From: Polynucleobacter sp. SHI8
GTDB taxonomy: Bacteria > Pseudomonadota > Gammaproteobacteria > Burkholderiales > Burkholderiaceae
DNA: 64,000 bases
NCBI RefSeq assembly: GCF_027944005.1
Contig: NZ_AP027204.1
Span: 186,001 to 250,000, forward strand
Direction: 5' to 3'
Part shown: one piece after another, positions 26,141 to 35,448 of the stretch
Layout of the letters: each line of letters opens with the position of its first letter
Numbering within the stretch: the stretch's first letter is position 1
Notes under the pieces: model-generated
The model's database searches: none
Seen by the model: only the letters and a program-made list of their open reading frames with translations
What the model was told of the DNA's origin: nothing
Position numbers and translations under genes: made by a program

Positions 26141-29119
26141 ATGACATTCGCTAACCCCCACGGCAATTTAGTAGGTGTAAACACTTATCCAGCCAGTAAC
26201 AACCCAAATGCAGCGACGAACCAAGCACCTTCAGCAGGATTTATCGCTGGAGGAGTCGGAGCGTCAAATCCAGTACAGCTTTCGGACTACAAGATTATCC
26301 GTAGAAATGGTATTGTTGTTTCCTTTGAGCCATCCAAAATCGCCATTGCCGTAACAAAGGCATTTTTAGCAGTCAATGGTGGTCAGGGCGCGGCTTCGGC
26401 CAGAATTCGTGAGCAAGTTGAACAGCTGACGCAGGTAGTTGTTCGTGGGTTGTTGCGTAGTCGTCCGAATGGTGGAACTTTTCATATTGAAGATGTTCAA
26501 GACCAAGTAGAGTTGGCTTTGATGAGAAGCGGTGAGCATAACGTCGCTCGTGCTTACGTCCTTTACCGTGATAAAAGAAATCAAGAACGTCACCAAGCGC
26601 AACTTCAAACCCCTAAAGTTTCTGATGTTCCTCATCCAGGCATTAATGTCACTGACAAAGGTGTTGTTAAGCCACTGGATATGGCCAACTTGCAATCTAT
26701 TTTAGAAGCCGCATGTCAAGGTTTGGGCAACCATATTGTGCCAACAACGATTTTGACTGAAACAATCAAGAATTTGTATGAAGGTGTTCCAATCGAGCAA
26801 GTGTTTGATTCAGCAATTCTTTCATCAAGAACATTAATTGAAAAAGATCCAGCCTATAGCTTAGTTACTGCCCGCATTTTGATGCACGTTATCCGCCGTG
26901 ATATTTTGGGCGTGGAAGTTGCTCAAGGTGAAATGCAGCAAGTGTACCCACAATACTTTGGTAAGTTTTTACGCCGTGGTGTAAAAGAAGAGTTGTTGGA
27001 TAAACGTGTTTTAGAAATATTTGATATTGACCGCTTAGGCAAGGCTTTAAATGCTGAGCGCGATTTGCAATTCAATTACCTAGGGTTGCAAACACTCTAT
27101 GACCGTTATTTCTTGCATGTGGAAGAACAGCGTATTGAAATGCCGCAGGCATTCTTTATGCGTGTTGCAATGGGCTTATCTTTAGATGAGAAGCAGCCAA
27201 CCGACCGCGCAATTGAATTCTACGAAATTCTGTCTACCTTTGACTTCATGTCCAGTACACCGACATTGTTTAATTCAGCAAGTTTACGTTCACAGTTATC
27301 CAGCTGCTACTTAACTACAGTTGCCGATGACTTAGATGGTATTTACGAGGCGCTCAAAGAAAACGCCTTGTTATCTAAGTTTGCAGGTGGATTAGGTAAC
27401 GATTGGACTAACGTTCGTGCACTTGGAAGTCACATTAAAGGCACTAATGGTAAATCACAAGGTGTTGTGCCGTTCCTTAAAGTAGTGAACGACACTGCAG
27501 TTGCTGTTAATCAAGGTGGTAAGCGTAAGGGTGCCGTATGCGCCTATTTAGAAACTTGGCATTTAGATATTGAAGAATTCTTGGAACTGCGTAAAAACAC
27601 AGGTGATGACCGTCGCCGTACGCATGATATGAATACAGCCAACTGGATTCCAGACTTATTTATGAAGCGCGTTATGGAAAACGGTGAATGGACATTGTTT
27701 TCTCCGTCGAGTACACCTGACTTACATGATAAATTTGGTCGTGCATTTGAAGAAGCGTATGTCGCTTATGAGAAAAAAGCAGATGCAGGAGAGCTCAAGC
27801 CATTTAAGCGTATTCCAGCTGCGCAACTCTGGCGCAAAATGATTGGTATGCTGTTCGAAACAGGCCACCCATGGATTACATTTAAAGATCCATGTAATAT
27901 TCGTAGCCCACAACAACATATTGGCGTTGTTCACTCTTCGAACTTATGTACTGAGATTACTCTGAATACCAATGAAGAAGAAATCGCTGTTTGTAATTTA
28001 GGTTCTGTGAACTTAACTGCACACATGATGACGGATGCCAATGGTCAATTGGTTTTAGATCATGCCAAGTTACAAAGAACGATCAGCACAGCAATGCGTA
28101 TGCTAGATAACGTGATTGATATCAACTATTACGCTGTTGCTAAAGCTAAAAACTCAAATGTCAAACACCGTCCTGTTGGTTTAGGCATTATGGGCTTCCA
28201 AGATTGCTTACACATGTTACGTATCCCATACGCGAGTGATGCGGCTGTTGAGTTTGCTGATACATCTATGGAAGCGGTTTGTTATTACGCTTACCAAGCA
28301 TCGAATGAGCTCGCAAAAGAACGTGGAACTTATAGTACCTTTAAAGGGTCATTATGGGATCGTGGTATTTTGCCGCAAGACTCTGTTGAATTATTGGCCC
28401 AAGAACGTGGCGGTTATTTAACGGTGAACAATGCGAGCAAAATGGACTGGACTTCATTGCGCGCAAGCATTAAGCAATACGGTATGCGTAACTCCAACTG
28501 TGTTGCAATCGCTCCAACAGCAACGATCTCGAACATTATTGGTGTTTCAGCCTGTATCGAACCGACATTCCAAAATTTATATGTTAAATCTAATTTATCA
28601 GGCGAGTTTACGGTAGTGAATGAATATTTGGTTCGTGATCTGAAAGCACGCGGTTTGTGGGATGAGGTTATGATTGCAGATCTCAAGTATTTTGATGGAT
28701 CTTTAGCCAAGATTGATCGTATACCGCAAGATTTAAGAGATATCTATGCTACAGCATTTGAAGTAGCGCCAAAATGGATTGTAGAAGCAGCGGCGCGTCG
28801 TCAGAAGTGGATTGATCAGGCACAGTCTTTGAATATTTACATGGCTGGTGCTTCAGGTAAGACATTAGATGAGACGTATAAGTTGGCTTGGACACTTGGT
28901 TTAAAGACTACTTATTACCTACGGACAACTTCTGCAACTCAAGTTGAAAAATCGACGGTAGATAAGGGAACATTAAATTCAGTATCCAACCAATCAGCAG
29001 AACAACAAGCAGCAAGTGCAGCAGCACTTCATGATCAAGCATTAGCCGAGGCAGATGGGGCAGTTTGTACATTACGTCCAGGCGATGATGGATTTGAAGA
29101 ATGTGAAGCTTGTCAGTAA
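26141..29119 (+). CDS. nrdA: Class Ia ribonucleoside-diphosphate reductase, alpha subunit
   Basis: NrdA holds the active and allosteric sites that reduce NDPs to dNDPs under aerobic conditions. One ATP-cone (about residues 50-145, IIRRNGIVVSFEPSKIA) binds ATP/dATP for overall activity control. The catalytic barrel has the active-site cysteine region SSCYLTTVADDL, NLCTEI, and the redox-tail CEAC at the C-terminus, which passes electrons from thioredoxin. 992 residues with a low-complexity N-terminal lead. AGGAG lies just before the ATG. Cotranscribed with nrdB, 39 bases on. Confidence 0.97.
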   Translation: MTFANPHGNLVGVNTYPASNNPNAATNQAPSAGFIAGGVGASNPVQLSDYKIIRRNGIVVSFEPSKIAIAVTKAFLAVNGGQGAASARIREQVEQLTQVVVRGLLRSRPNGGTFHIEDVQDQVELALMRSGEHNVARAYVLYRDKRNQERHQAQLQTPKVSDVPHPGINVTDKGVVKPLDMANLQSILEAACQGLGNHIVPTTILTETIKNLYEGVPIEQVFDSAILSSRTLIEKDPAYSLVTARILMHVIRRDILGVEVAQGEMQQVYPQYFGKFLRRGVKEELLDKRVLEIFDIDRLGKALNAERDLQFNYLGLQTLYDRYFLHVEEQRIEMPQAFFMRVAMGLSLDEKQPTDRAIEFYEILSTFDFMSSTPTLFNSASLRSQLSSCYLTTVADDLDGIYEALKENALLSKFAGGLGNDWTNVRALGSHIKGTNGKSQGVVPFLKVVNDTAVAVNQGGKRKGAVCAYLETWHLDIEEFLELRKNTGDDRRRTHDMNTANWIPDLFMKRVMENGEWTLFSPSSTPDLHDKFGRAFEEAYVAYEKKADAGELKPFKRIPAAQLWRKMIGMLFETGHPWITFKDPCNIRSPQQHIGVVHSSNLCTEITLNTNEEEIAVCNLGSVNLTAHMMTDANGQLVLDHAKLQRTISTAMRMLDNVIDINYYAVAKAKNSNVKHRPVGLGIMGFQDCLHMLRIPYASDAAVEFADTSMEAVCYYAYQASNELAKERGTYSTFKGSLWDRGILPQDSVELLAQERGGYLTVNNASKMDWTSLRASIKQYGMRNSNCVAIAPTATISNIIGVSACIEPTFQNLYVKSNLSGEFTVVNEYLVRDLKARGLWDEVMIADLKYFDGSLAKIDRIPQDLRDIYATAFEVAPKWIVEAAARRQKWIDQAQSLNIYMAGASGKTLDETYKLAWTLGLKTTYYLRTTSATQVEKSTVDKGTLNSVSNQSAEQQAASAAALHDQALAEADGAVCTLRPGDDGFEECEACQ

Positions 29120-29158
29120 CTTAAGAAATACATACGAAGTAATTAATGGAGAAATAAG

Positions 29159-30343
29159 ATGTTGAATTGGGAAGATGATGCACCAGTAGCCGTAGCAAAA
29201 GTAATGCCAACACCAGTACCTGAGGTGAAGATTGCTACTTTAGCTACACCGATGGCTTTAAATACGCCATTACCAAACGAAGCGATTGCGCCGATTCAGG
29301 AAGCTACATTAAAAGCACCAGAGGATCGCCGTGTGAATGTTGCGGATAAACGCATCATCAATGGTCAAACCGATGTTAATCAACTAGTTCCTTTTAAATA
29401 TAAATGGGCCTGGGAGAAGTATTTAGCGGGTTGCGCAAATCACTGGATGCCGCAAGAAGTGAACATGACACGCGATATTGCGACATGGAAAGATCCGAAT
29501 GGCTTGACTGAAGATGAGCGTCGCATCATTAAAAGAAACCTTGGTTTTTTTGTAACGGCAGATTCACTAGCGGCAAATAATATCGTTCTTGGAACGTATC
29601 GTCAGATCACTGCGCCTGAGTGTCGTCAATATTTATTGCGTCAAGCATTTGAAGAAGCGATTCATACACATGCGTATCAATATATTGTTGAATCATTAGG
29701 CTTAGATCAAGCAGAAATTTTTAATGCGTATCACGAAGTACCTTCGATTCGTGCGAAAGATGAATTTCTATTGCCGTATATTGATGCATTAACTGACCCA
29801 TCATTTAAAACTGGCACTCCTGAAAATGATCAAAAATTATTAAAATCATTGATCGTTTTTTCATGCATCATGGAAGGATTGTTCTTTTATGTTGGTTTTA
29901 CGCAAATACTTGCAATGGGTCGTCAAAATAAAATGACGGGCGCTGCAGAGCAGTATCAATACATCTTGCGTGATGAATCTTTACACTGCAATTTTGGTAT
30001 CGATATGATTAATCAGATCAAGCTCGAGAACCCCCATTTATGGACCTCTGCGTTCAAAGACGAGTTAAAAATATTGTTCGCTGAAGCAGTGGAATTAGAG
30101 TACAAATATGCTGAAGATACGATGCCTCGTGGAGTGCTTGGACTCAATGCACCGATGTTCAAAAGCTACCTAAGATACATCTGTAATCGTCGTTGTATGC
30201 AAATAGGACTTGACGCATTGTTCCCAAATGAAGAGAATCCTTTTCCATGGATGTCAGAAATGATAGATTTGAAAAAAGAAAGAAACTTTTTTGAAACTAG
30301 AGTGATTGAGTATCAAACTGGAGGCGCGTTGAGTTGGGATTAA
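29159..30343 (+). CDS. nrdB: Class Ia ribonucleoside-diphosphate reductase, beta subunit
   Basis: NrdB carries the di-iron tyrosyl radical. Predicted metal ligands are in FFVTADSLAANN (Asp), FEEAIHTHAY (Glu and His), CIMEGLFFYVGF (Glu) and RDESLHCNFG (Glu and His). The radical tyrosine is expected in EAIHTHAYQY. A proline/alanine-rich stretch of about 60 residues precedes the core, longer than in E. coli. The C-terminal tail (TGGALSWD) is the NrdA docking peptide. A strong terminator lies about 180 bases downstream. Confidence 0.96.
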   Translation: MLNWEDDAPVAVAKVMPTPVPEVKIATLATPMALNTPLPNEAIAPIQEATLKAPEDRRVNVADKRIINGQTDVNQLVPFKYKWAWEKYLAGCANHWMPQEVNMTRDIATWKDPNGLTEDERRIIKRNLGFFVTADSLAANNIVLGTYRQITAPECRQYLLRQAFEEAIHTHAYQYIVESLGLDQAEIFNAYHEVPSIRAKDEFLLPYIDALTDPSFKTGTPENDQKLLKSLIVFSCIMEGLFFYVGFTQILAMGRQNKMTGAAEQYQYILRDESLHCNFGIDMINQIKLENPHLWTSAFKDELKILFAEAVELEYKYAEDTMPRGVLGLNAPMFKSYLRYICNRRCMQIGLDALFPNEENPFPWMSEMIDLKKERNFFETRVIEYQTGGALSWD

Positions 30344-30710
30344 CCACTCGAAGTTGTCTCCCAAAAACTGGAGATGTACGGATTGAACATTAGACGTTGG
30401 AAGTTAACTTGTAAAAATAAAAGTTCGAAAATTCGGACAGGGCAAGTTTCCCTTCAAAATGTTGAGATCCTACAAAACAGTTTTCAAGCATCGATGATGC
30501 GCAAATTTGCGCAAGCAGAATTAAAAAAGCTGTTCCAAGAAATTGGAACAGCTTTTTTTACGAAGTTCATGGGACTATTTTGCAGTGAAGGAAATAGAAA
30601 CATGAATGGCTCACGCGTTTGTGCCGATTTTCTACCCAGAGAGTCGGTTCGGAACGCTAGGGTCTTCTTAAACTGTAGTATGTATTACTTCTCACGTGAA
30701 GGAGCTTGAT
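30344..30710. other. Intergenic region between nrdB and the histone-like gene
   Basis: 367 bases without a supported gene. It contains a perfect 16-bp palindrome TGCGCAAATTTGCGCA (30498-30513), the strong terminator at 30523-30559, and the upstream region of the histone-like gene with GAAGGAG at about 30698-30704. A small open frame spanning it runs through the terminator and looks non-coding. Confidence 0.75.
30523..30559 (+). terminator. Intrinsic terminator downstream of nrdB
   Basis: A 16-bp stem AAAAAAGCTGTTCCAA (30523-30538) pairs perfectly with TTGGAACAGCTTTTTT across a GAAA tetraloop. The A-tract and T-tract make it potentially bidirectional. Confidence 0.93.
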
Positions 30711-31106
30711 ATGGCAACTGCCAAAAAACCTGCTGCTAAGAAACCTGCAGCAAAAAAAGTTGTAGCTAAGAAGCCTGCTGCTAAAAAAGTAGCTGTTAAG
30801 AAGCCTGCTGCTAAAAAAGTAGCTGCTAAGAAGCCTGCTGCTAAAAAAGTAGCTGCTAAGAAGCCTGCTGCTAAAAAAGTAGCTGCTAAGAAGCCTGTTG
30901 CTAAAAAAGCTGCTGCTAAACCAGCTGCTGCAAAAAAGCCTGCCGCTAAACCTGCTGCAAAAAAAAAAGTAGTTAAACCAGCAGCAAAGCCAGCTAAAAA
31001 GGCCGCTGCAAAGCCTGCAGTTAAAAAGCCAGAAGCAAAAGCATCAACAAAAACGGCTTTAAATCCAACTGCTGCATGGCCTTTTCCTACCGGTAGCCGT
31101 CCTTAA
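30711..31106 (+). CDS. Histone H1-like lysine/alanine repeat DNA-binding protein
   Basis: A 131-residue, extremely basic protein made almost entirely of AAKKPAAKK-type repeats. It ends in an unrelated tail (TALNPTAAWPFPTGSRP). It resembles bacterial H1-like proteins (HctB/AlgP-like) that bind DNA and condense the nucleoid. The start ATG 30711 has GAAGGAG 7 bases upstream; an in-frame upstream GTG is less likely. Repeat number is likely to vary between strains. The function is inferred from composition only. Confidence 0.87.
   Translation: MATAKKPAAKKPAAKKVVAKKPAAKKVAVKKPAAKKVAAKKPAAKKVAAKKPAAKKVAAKKPVAKKAAAKPAAAKKPAAKPAAKKKVVKPAAKPAKKAAAKPAVKKPEAKASTKTALNPTAAWPFPTGSRP
30763..30912 (+). repeat. 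30-bp coding tandem repeats in the histone-like gene
   Basis: About five near-identical 30-base units, each encoding AKKPAAKKVA, run head to tail. They differ by single bases (Ala to Val codons at two places). Copy-number change would stay in frame. Confidence 0.85.
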
Positions 31107-31155
31107 TTTAGACGGTTTCCGAAAGGCAACAGCTGTAGAAGTAAAAGATGTAAGC

Positions 31156-31188
31156 AACCCACCATGGTGAAAATCTTGGTGGGTTTTT
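31156..31188 (+). terminator. Intrinsic terminator after the histone-like gene
   Basis: AACCCACCA (31156-31164) pairs with TGGTGGGTT (31177-31185), followed by a short T-tract. It also borders the stop of the convergent kinase gene at 31190. Confidence 0.88.
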
Positions 31189-31189
31189 C

Positions 31190-32149
31190 TTATGCGAAAT
31201 CGCTTGCAAAAGCCTGACGATAGAGCTCTTGGATCAACTCAAAGCTAGGCGTATGGTTTTGAGGTCCCTGACAGGCAATCTTCATCGCACCCATCAACGA
31301 GCCAAGCCTACCGGTAGTTTCCATATCTAATTGATTTTCGATACCATACAGAAGGCCTGCACGAAAGGCGTCGCCACAACCTGTAGGATCAATTGGTTTT
31401 TCAACACTCACTACTGGAATATGAATGACCTGACCATCTACATAGATTTCGGATCCCTCAATACCTTTGGTAACAATTAAAGCTTTGACACGCTTGGCGA
31501 TTTCTAGGAGTGGTAAACCTGTTTTGTGAGAAAGCATTTCGCCTTCATAGTCATTCACAGCAATATAAGTTGCTTGTTCAATAAACGTATTTAAATCTTT
31601 ACTATCAAACATCGGCAAACCTTGACCCGGATCAAAAATAAAAGGGATTTTAGCGTCCACAAATTGCTGCGCGTGGATTAACATTCCATCTCGACCATCG
31701 GGAGCAACAATGCCTAACTGAATTGAGCTGGGCGTTGATTCAAGGGCAAGCGCAGCGGTGTGGACATTGTTGAGATGGGACTCTGACATGGCGCCAGGAT
31801 GAAACGCCGTAATTTGATTATTATCGCGATCGGTTGTAATCATGGCTTGAGCTGTAAACGCCTCAGGGATTTCACGGACAAAGTCCACCTTGATATCGTA
31901 TTTACTGAGCTGATCAAAATAGGGACCAGCATCACCGCCCACGGTCGCCATGATAATGGGTTCGCCACGAAGTAACTTTAGGTTATAGGCAATATTACCT
32001 GCACAGCCACCAAATTCTCGGCGCATGCTGGGCACTAAGAAAGCCACATTTAAAATATGAATTTGCTCGGGCAATATTTGCTCGGCAAAGCGTCCCTCGA
32101 AAGACATAATTGTGTCATATGCGATTGAACCGCAAATTAGGCTGGCCAT
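31190..32149 (-). CDS. PfkB-family carbohydrate kinase (adenosine kinase-like)
   Basis: A 319-residue ribokinase-fold kinase. The N-terminal glycine motif EFGGCAGNIAYNLKLLRG lies near residue 45. The C-terminal PfkB signature DPTGCGDAFRAGLLYG lies near residue 253 and holds the catalytic aspartate. In Burkholderiales an adenosine kinase-like PfkB protein sits at this place beside the DUF3426-prmA-accCB cluster. The substrate is most likely a nucleoside, but this is not provable from sequence. Confidence 0.88.
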   Translation of the reverse strand: MASLICGSIAYDTIMSFEGRFAEQILPEQIHILNVAFLVPSMRREFGGCAGNIAYNLKLLRGEPIIMATVGGDAGPYFDQLSKYDIKVDFVREIPEAFTAQAMITTDRDNNQITAFHPGAMSESHLNNVHTAALALESTPSSIQLGIVAPDGRDGMLIHAQQFVDAKIPFIFDPGQGLPMFDSKDLNTFIEQATYIAVNDYEGEMLSHKTGLPLLEIAKRVKALIVTKGIEGSEIYVDGQVIHIPVVSVEKPIDPTGCGDAFRAGLLYGIENQLDMETTGRLGSLMGAMKIACQGPQNHTPSFELIQELYRQAFASDFA

Positions 32150-32185
32150 AAATTCCTTTTTATCATTTGAAGTATGGATATTGTA

Positions 32186-32614
32186 TTAGTAGAGCAAATG
32201 GACTTGAAAGCCACTGGCATCCTTTGGTACTTCTATCGGTATTGCTATTGTAATTTCTGTTTGTGAAGCAACCCCATAAATCAGCCACTCATTTTTTCTT
32301 GGAAGTTCAGGAGAGAGCCATTCTTGAGGAGTGAAGTGACGATAAGCTAAGGGCTCACCCGCAATATTGGTCAGAACAACTTCAATATGCGGCACAGCTG
32401 ATTTTTTAAAAACCATGGATGATTCACTGCGGAGTTGTATTTGTAACTGGTGAGAGACATCCTCATCAAAGTTTAAAGACGCGTATTCGACACGCCATTG
32501 AGAAATATCTGCCCGGGGTATGGTGGCCCATTGATGAAAGAGATAAGACCCCTGAGCCACTGCTAGCAACAGCAATATGACCAACATGAACAGCTTATAG
32601 TTACGTAAATACAT
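32186..32614 (-). CDS. DUF3426-type membrane protein lacking the zinc-finger half
   Basis: An about 142-residue protein with one N-terminal membrane segment (LFMLVILLLLAVAQGSYLF) and a DUF3426-like periplasmic domain (PHIEVVLTNIAGEPLAYRHFTPQEWL). Usual betaproteobacterial homologues start with an MJ0042-type zinc-ribbon and a long linker; here only the membrane and DUF3426 part remain. ATG 32614, 9 bases after the prmA stop, is preferred. A start at 32650 inside prmA would add 12 residues with no zinc finger. Cotranscribed with prmA. Confidence 0.72.
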   Translation of the reverse strand: MYLRNYKLFMLVILLLLAVAQGSYLFHQWATIPRADISQWRVEYASLNFDEDVSHQLQIQLRSESSMVFKKSAVPHIEVVLTNIAGEPLAYRHFTPQEWLSPELPRKNEWLIYGVASQTEITIAIPIEVPKDASGFQVHLLY

Positions 32615-32622
32615 GAGGGGCT

Positions 32623-33549
32623 TTATCGCTGACCTGCAAGCAAAACCCATCCCTCATGAGTATCAATCACTTTTAATTCAATCCAAGGTGCGTAGCAAGC
32701 AATGACATCTTGTGCTTGACGTTCAAGTATTCCAGATAATGCCAGGGCTGAGTGGGGCGCTAAATGAGATGCAATCGCAGGCGCTAACACCTGCAGTGGA
32801 TTGGCTAAGATATTTGCCACCACAACATCAAACTTTGGTAAATCAAGCGCATGATCTGGTAAATAAAATGAAACATCAACATGATTGTTTTGCGCATTTT
32901 GTGCACCAGCAACCATAGCTTGTGGATCAATATCGATACCGATTGTTTTATCACTGCCTAATTTTTGTGCAGCGATCGCTAAGATGCCAGAACCACAACC
33001 ATAATCTAATACACGCTTACCTTGGAGTATCTGATCATGAGAGAGCTTTTCTAGCCACTGTAAGCAGAGTTTAGTTGTTGGATGACTACCTGTGCCAAAC
33101 GCAAGCCCTGGATCAACAGCGAGGCATATGGCGCCTTTTGGAAGGCCTTCAGGAATGGAATGCCATGAAGGCACCACCCATAAGTTTGGCGTGATAGAAA
33201 TCGGCTCAAACTGTGATTGGGTAAGTTGAACCCAATTTTGATCTTCAATGATTGTTTCGGTATAGACATCAACAGCTAAACCTGATTGAGCAAGTTCAGC
33301 CAAGATTGCTTCTGTATGTTGTGGAAATTGCTGCCAAAGAAGATTGTCAAACAATGCTTGCACTACGGATTCGTTCCAAGCTTCCTGCGTTGGAATCATC
33401 CCAGGTTCACCGTATAGAGGACTTTCATCAGGCGTATTGGCTTGCGCATCTTCGACACTGATCGAGAGTGCTCCGAGATCCATTAACGCATCGCCGAGTT
33501 CCTCGGCAGTTTGTGCATCGACAGTAAATTGAAGTTGGCGAAAAGACAT
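32623..33549 (-). CDS. prmA: Ribosomal protein L11 methyltransferase PrmA
   Basis: An SAM-dependent enzyme trimethylating L11 on lysines and its N-terminus. The N-terminal L11-binding domain (FTVDAQTAEELGDALMDLGALSIS) is followed by a Rossmann methyltransferase domain. Motif I, LDYGCGSGILAIAAQKLG, lies near residue 175, and the NPPF-like motif reads VVANILANPL near 235. 308 residues. It follows accC by 9 bases, the classical accB-accC-prmA order. Confidence 0.96.
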   Translation of the reverse strand: MSFRQLQFTVDAQTAEELGDALMDLGALSISVEDAQANTPDESPLYGEPGMIPTQEAWNESVVQALFDNLLWQQFPQHTEAILAELAQSGLAVDVYTETIIEDQNWVQLTQSQFEPISITPNLWVVPSWHSIPEGLPKGAICLAVDPGLAFGTGSHPTTKLCLQWLEKLSHDQILQGKRVLDYGCGSGILAIAAQKLGSDKTIGIDIDPQAMVAGAQNAQNNHVDVSFYLPDHALDLPKFDVVVANILANPLQVLAPAIASHLAPHSALALSGILERQAQDVIACYAPWIELKVIDTHEGWVLLAGQR

Positions 33550-33558
33550 AAATGAGGA

Positions 33559-34923
33559 TTATTTTTCGTTACGAGAAGCCGCTTGTTCTTCGAGGCGATG
33601 TTCAAGGTAGTGAATACTTGTACCGCCTAAATAAAATTTCGGATCGACCATTAACTCGCGGTGCAGAGGAATATTTGTTTTGATGCCCTCAACCACCATT
33701 TCGGAAAGAGCGATCCGCATACGTTTAATGGCTTGCTCACGCGTAGCACCATAAGCAATAAGTTTGCCGATCATTGAATCGTAGTTGGGGGGAATGGTGT
33801 AACCCGCATAGACATGTGAATCCACACGAATACCAGGACCACCAGGCGTATGCCAAGCAGTAATTTTTCCAGGACTTGGGGTGAACTTAAAAGGATCTTC
33901 CGCATTAATTCGGCATTCGATCGCATGACCACGAAACTCGATATCGCGTTGACGGAAAGATAATCGTTCGCCAGCAGCAATTTTAATTTGCTCTTGGACG
34001 ATGTCGATACCGGTGATTAATTCCGTCACAGGATGTTCGACCTGCACACGCGTATTCATTTCGATAAAGAAAAATTCATTATTCTCGAATAAAAACTCAA
34101 AAGTACCTGCGCCGCGATAACCCATTTTGCGACAAGCAAGCGCACAACGCTCACCAATTTTTGCAATGAGACGACGATCAATACCGGGAGCAGGCGCTTC
34201 TTCAATGACTTTTTGGTGGCGACGTTGCATCGAGCAATCTCTCTCACCAAGCCATACTGCATTTTTATAAGTATCTGCCAGAATCTGAATTTCGATATGA
34301 CGTGGATTAGTTAAAAACTTTTCCATATACACTTCCGGATTACCAAAGGCCCGACCAGCCTCTTCCTTCGTCATTTTGACCGCATTAATGAGTTGTGACT
34401 CGATATGAACTACGCGCATACCTCGTCCACCACCACCACCGGCAGCTTTAATAATCACGGGATAACCAACTTTTTTAGCGATTGCTAAGATTTCTTTTGG
34501 GTTGTCTGGAAGAGCGCCATCGGAACCTGGTACGCAAGGAACACCAGCGGCAATCATCGCTTGTTTAGCAGAAACCTTATCACCCATCAAGCGAATAGAT
34601 TCAGCAGTAGGTCCAATAAAGACAAAGCCTGACTTTTCTACTCGATCAGCAAAATCGGCATTTTCTGAAAGAAAGCCATAACCAGGATGAATTGCTTGAG
34701 CTTCAGTTACTTCCGCCGCTGAAATAATGGCAGGCATATTGAGGTAGCTTAGAGGCGATGGCGGAGGTCCAATACAAACCGCCTCATCAGCCAATTTTAC
34801 GTATTTGGCATCTTTATCCACCGTAGAATACACCACCACATTTTTGACGCCAAGCTCACGACAAGCGCGTTGGATGCGAAGTGCTATTTCACCACGATTG
34901 GCGATTAAGATTTTGTCAAACAT
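33559..34923 (-). CDS. accC: Acetyl-CoA carboxylase, biotin carboxylase subunit
   Basis: AccC carboxylates the biotin on AccB with ATP and bicarbonate, the first half-reaction of fatty-acid synthesis. The start MFDKILIANRGEIALR matches the family. The ATP-grasp glycine loop KAAGGGGGRGMR lies near residue 160, and FIEMNTRVQVEHPVTE, with catalytic residues, near 285. ATG 34923 is chosen because of AAGGGGG just upstream; a longer frame would start inside the accB spacer. 454 residues. Cotranscribed with accB, 10 bases upstream. Confidence 0.97.
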   Translation of the reverse strand: MFDKILIANRGEIALRIQRACRELGVKNVVVYSTVDKDAKYVKLADEAVCIGPPPSPLSYLNMPAIISAAEVTEAQAIHPGYGFLSENADFADRVEKSGFVFIGPTAESIRLMGDKVSAKQAMIAAGVPCVPGSDGALPDNPKEILAIAKKVGYPVIIKAAGGGGGRGMRVVHIESQLINAVKMTKEEAGRAFGNPEVYMEKFLTNPRHIEIQILADTYKNAVWLGERDCSMQRRHQKVIEEAPAPGIDRRLIAKIGERCALACRKMGYRGAGTFEFLFENNEFFFIEMNTRVQVEHPVTELITGIDIVQEQIKIAAGERLSFRQRDIEFRGHAIECRINAEDPFKFTPSPGKITAWHTPGGPGIRVDSHVYAGYTIPPNYDSMIGKLIAYGATREQAIKRMRIALSEMVVEGIKTNIPLHRELMVDPKFYLGGTSIHYLEHRLEEQAASRNEK

Positions 34924-34933
34924 AAAGTCCCCC

Positions 34934-35410
34934 TTAGGCAATCACGAACAAGGGTTGATCAAACTCAACACCTTGGGCGTTTTCGACTAAGATTTGTTTG
35001 ACCACGCCATTGAACTCGGCTTCGATCTCATTGAGGAGTTTCATCGCTTCAATAATACAAAGTGTTTGACCAACTTTCACGGTATCACCGACCTTCACAA
35101 AATCTGGTGACTCAGGGTTTGGTGCGCGGTAAAAAGTACCGACCATTGGCGACTTCATCAAGTTACCTTCAGGTACCTCTGCAACAGGAGTCGAAGCGGG
35201 GGATACCTTCTGCTGTGCGGCACCGCCATCTTGATCAATTGCCACTTGTGTCGGCATCGATGGCGGGATGTAGACTTGTTGGACAGTTTGATGTTGACCA
35301 GGACGATGATTGACAATTTTTACTTTTTCTTCGCCTTCAGAAATTTCTAATTCAGAAATACCTGATTCGGCAACTAGGTCAATCAGCGTTTTGAGTTTTC
35401 TCAAATCCAT
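34934..35410 (-). CDS. accB: Acetyl-CoA carboxylase biotin carboxyl carrier protein
   Basis: BCCP carries the biotin that swings between AccC and AccAD. The biotinylation motif EAMKL has the acceptor Lys124. The N-terminal dimerisation segment (MDLRKLKTLIDLVAESGISELEI, in parts) is followed by a Gln/Pro/Ala-rich linker and the biotinyl domain from about residue 82, with the thumb MKSPMVGTFYRAP. 158 residues. First gene of accB-accC-prmA. Confidence 0.97.
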   Translation of the reverse strand: MDLRKLKTLIDLVAESGISELEISEGEEKVKIVNHRPGQHQTVQQVYIPPSMPTQVAIDQDGGAAQQKVSPASTPVAEVPEGNLMKSPMVGTFYRAPNPESPDFVKVGDTVKVGQTLCIIEAMKLLNEIEAEFNGVVKQILVENAQGVEFDQPLFVIA

Positions 35411-35448
35411 GAAACATCCTTAATAGAGAGAATTAATAAATCAATACT

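Noticed and set aside
30374..30709. Open frame of 111 codons between nrdB and the histone-like gene
   Set aside because: It reads through a strong intrinsic terminator, has no ribosome site and no recognisable composition; non-coding.
30763..30912. Regular repeats that might be a CRISPR array
   Set aside because: Units are contiguous without spacers and encode in-frame lysine/alanine repeats.
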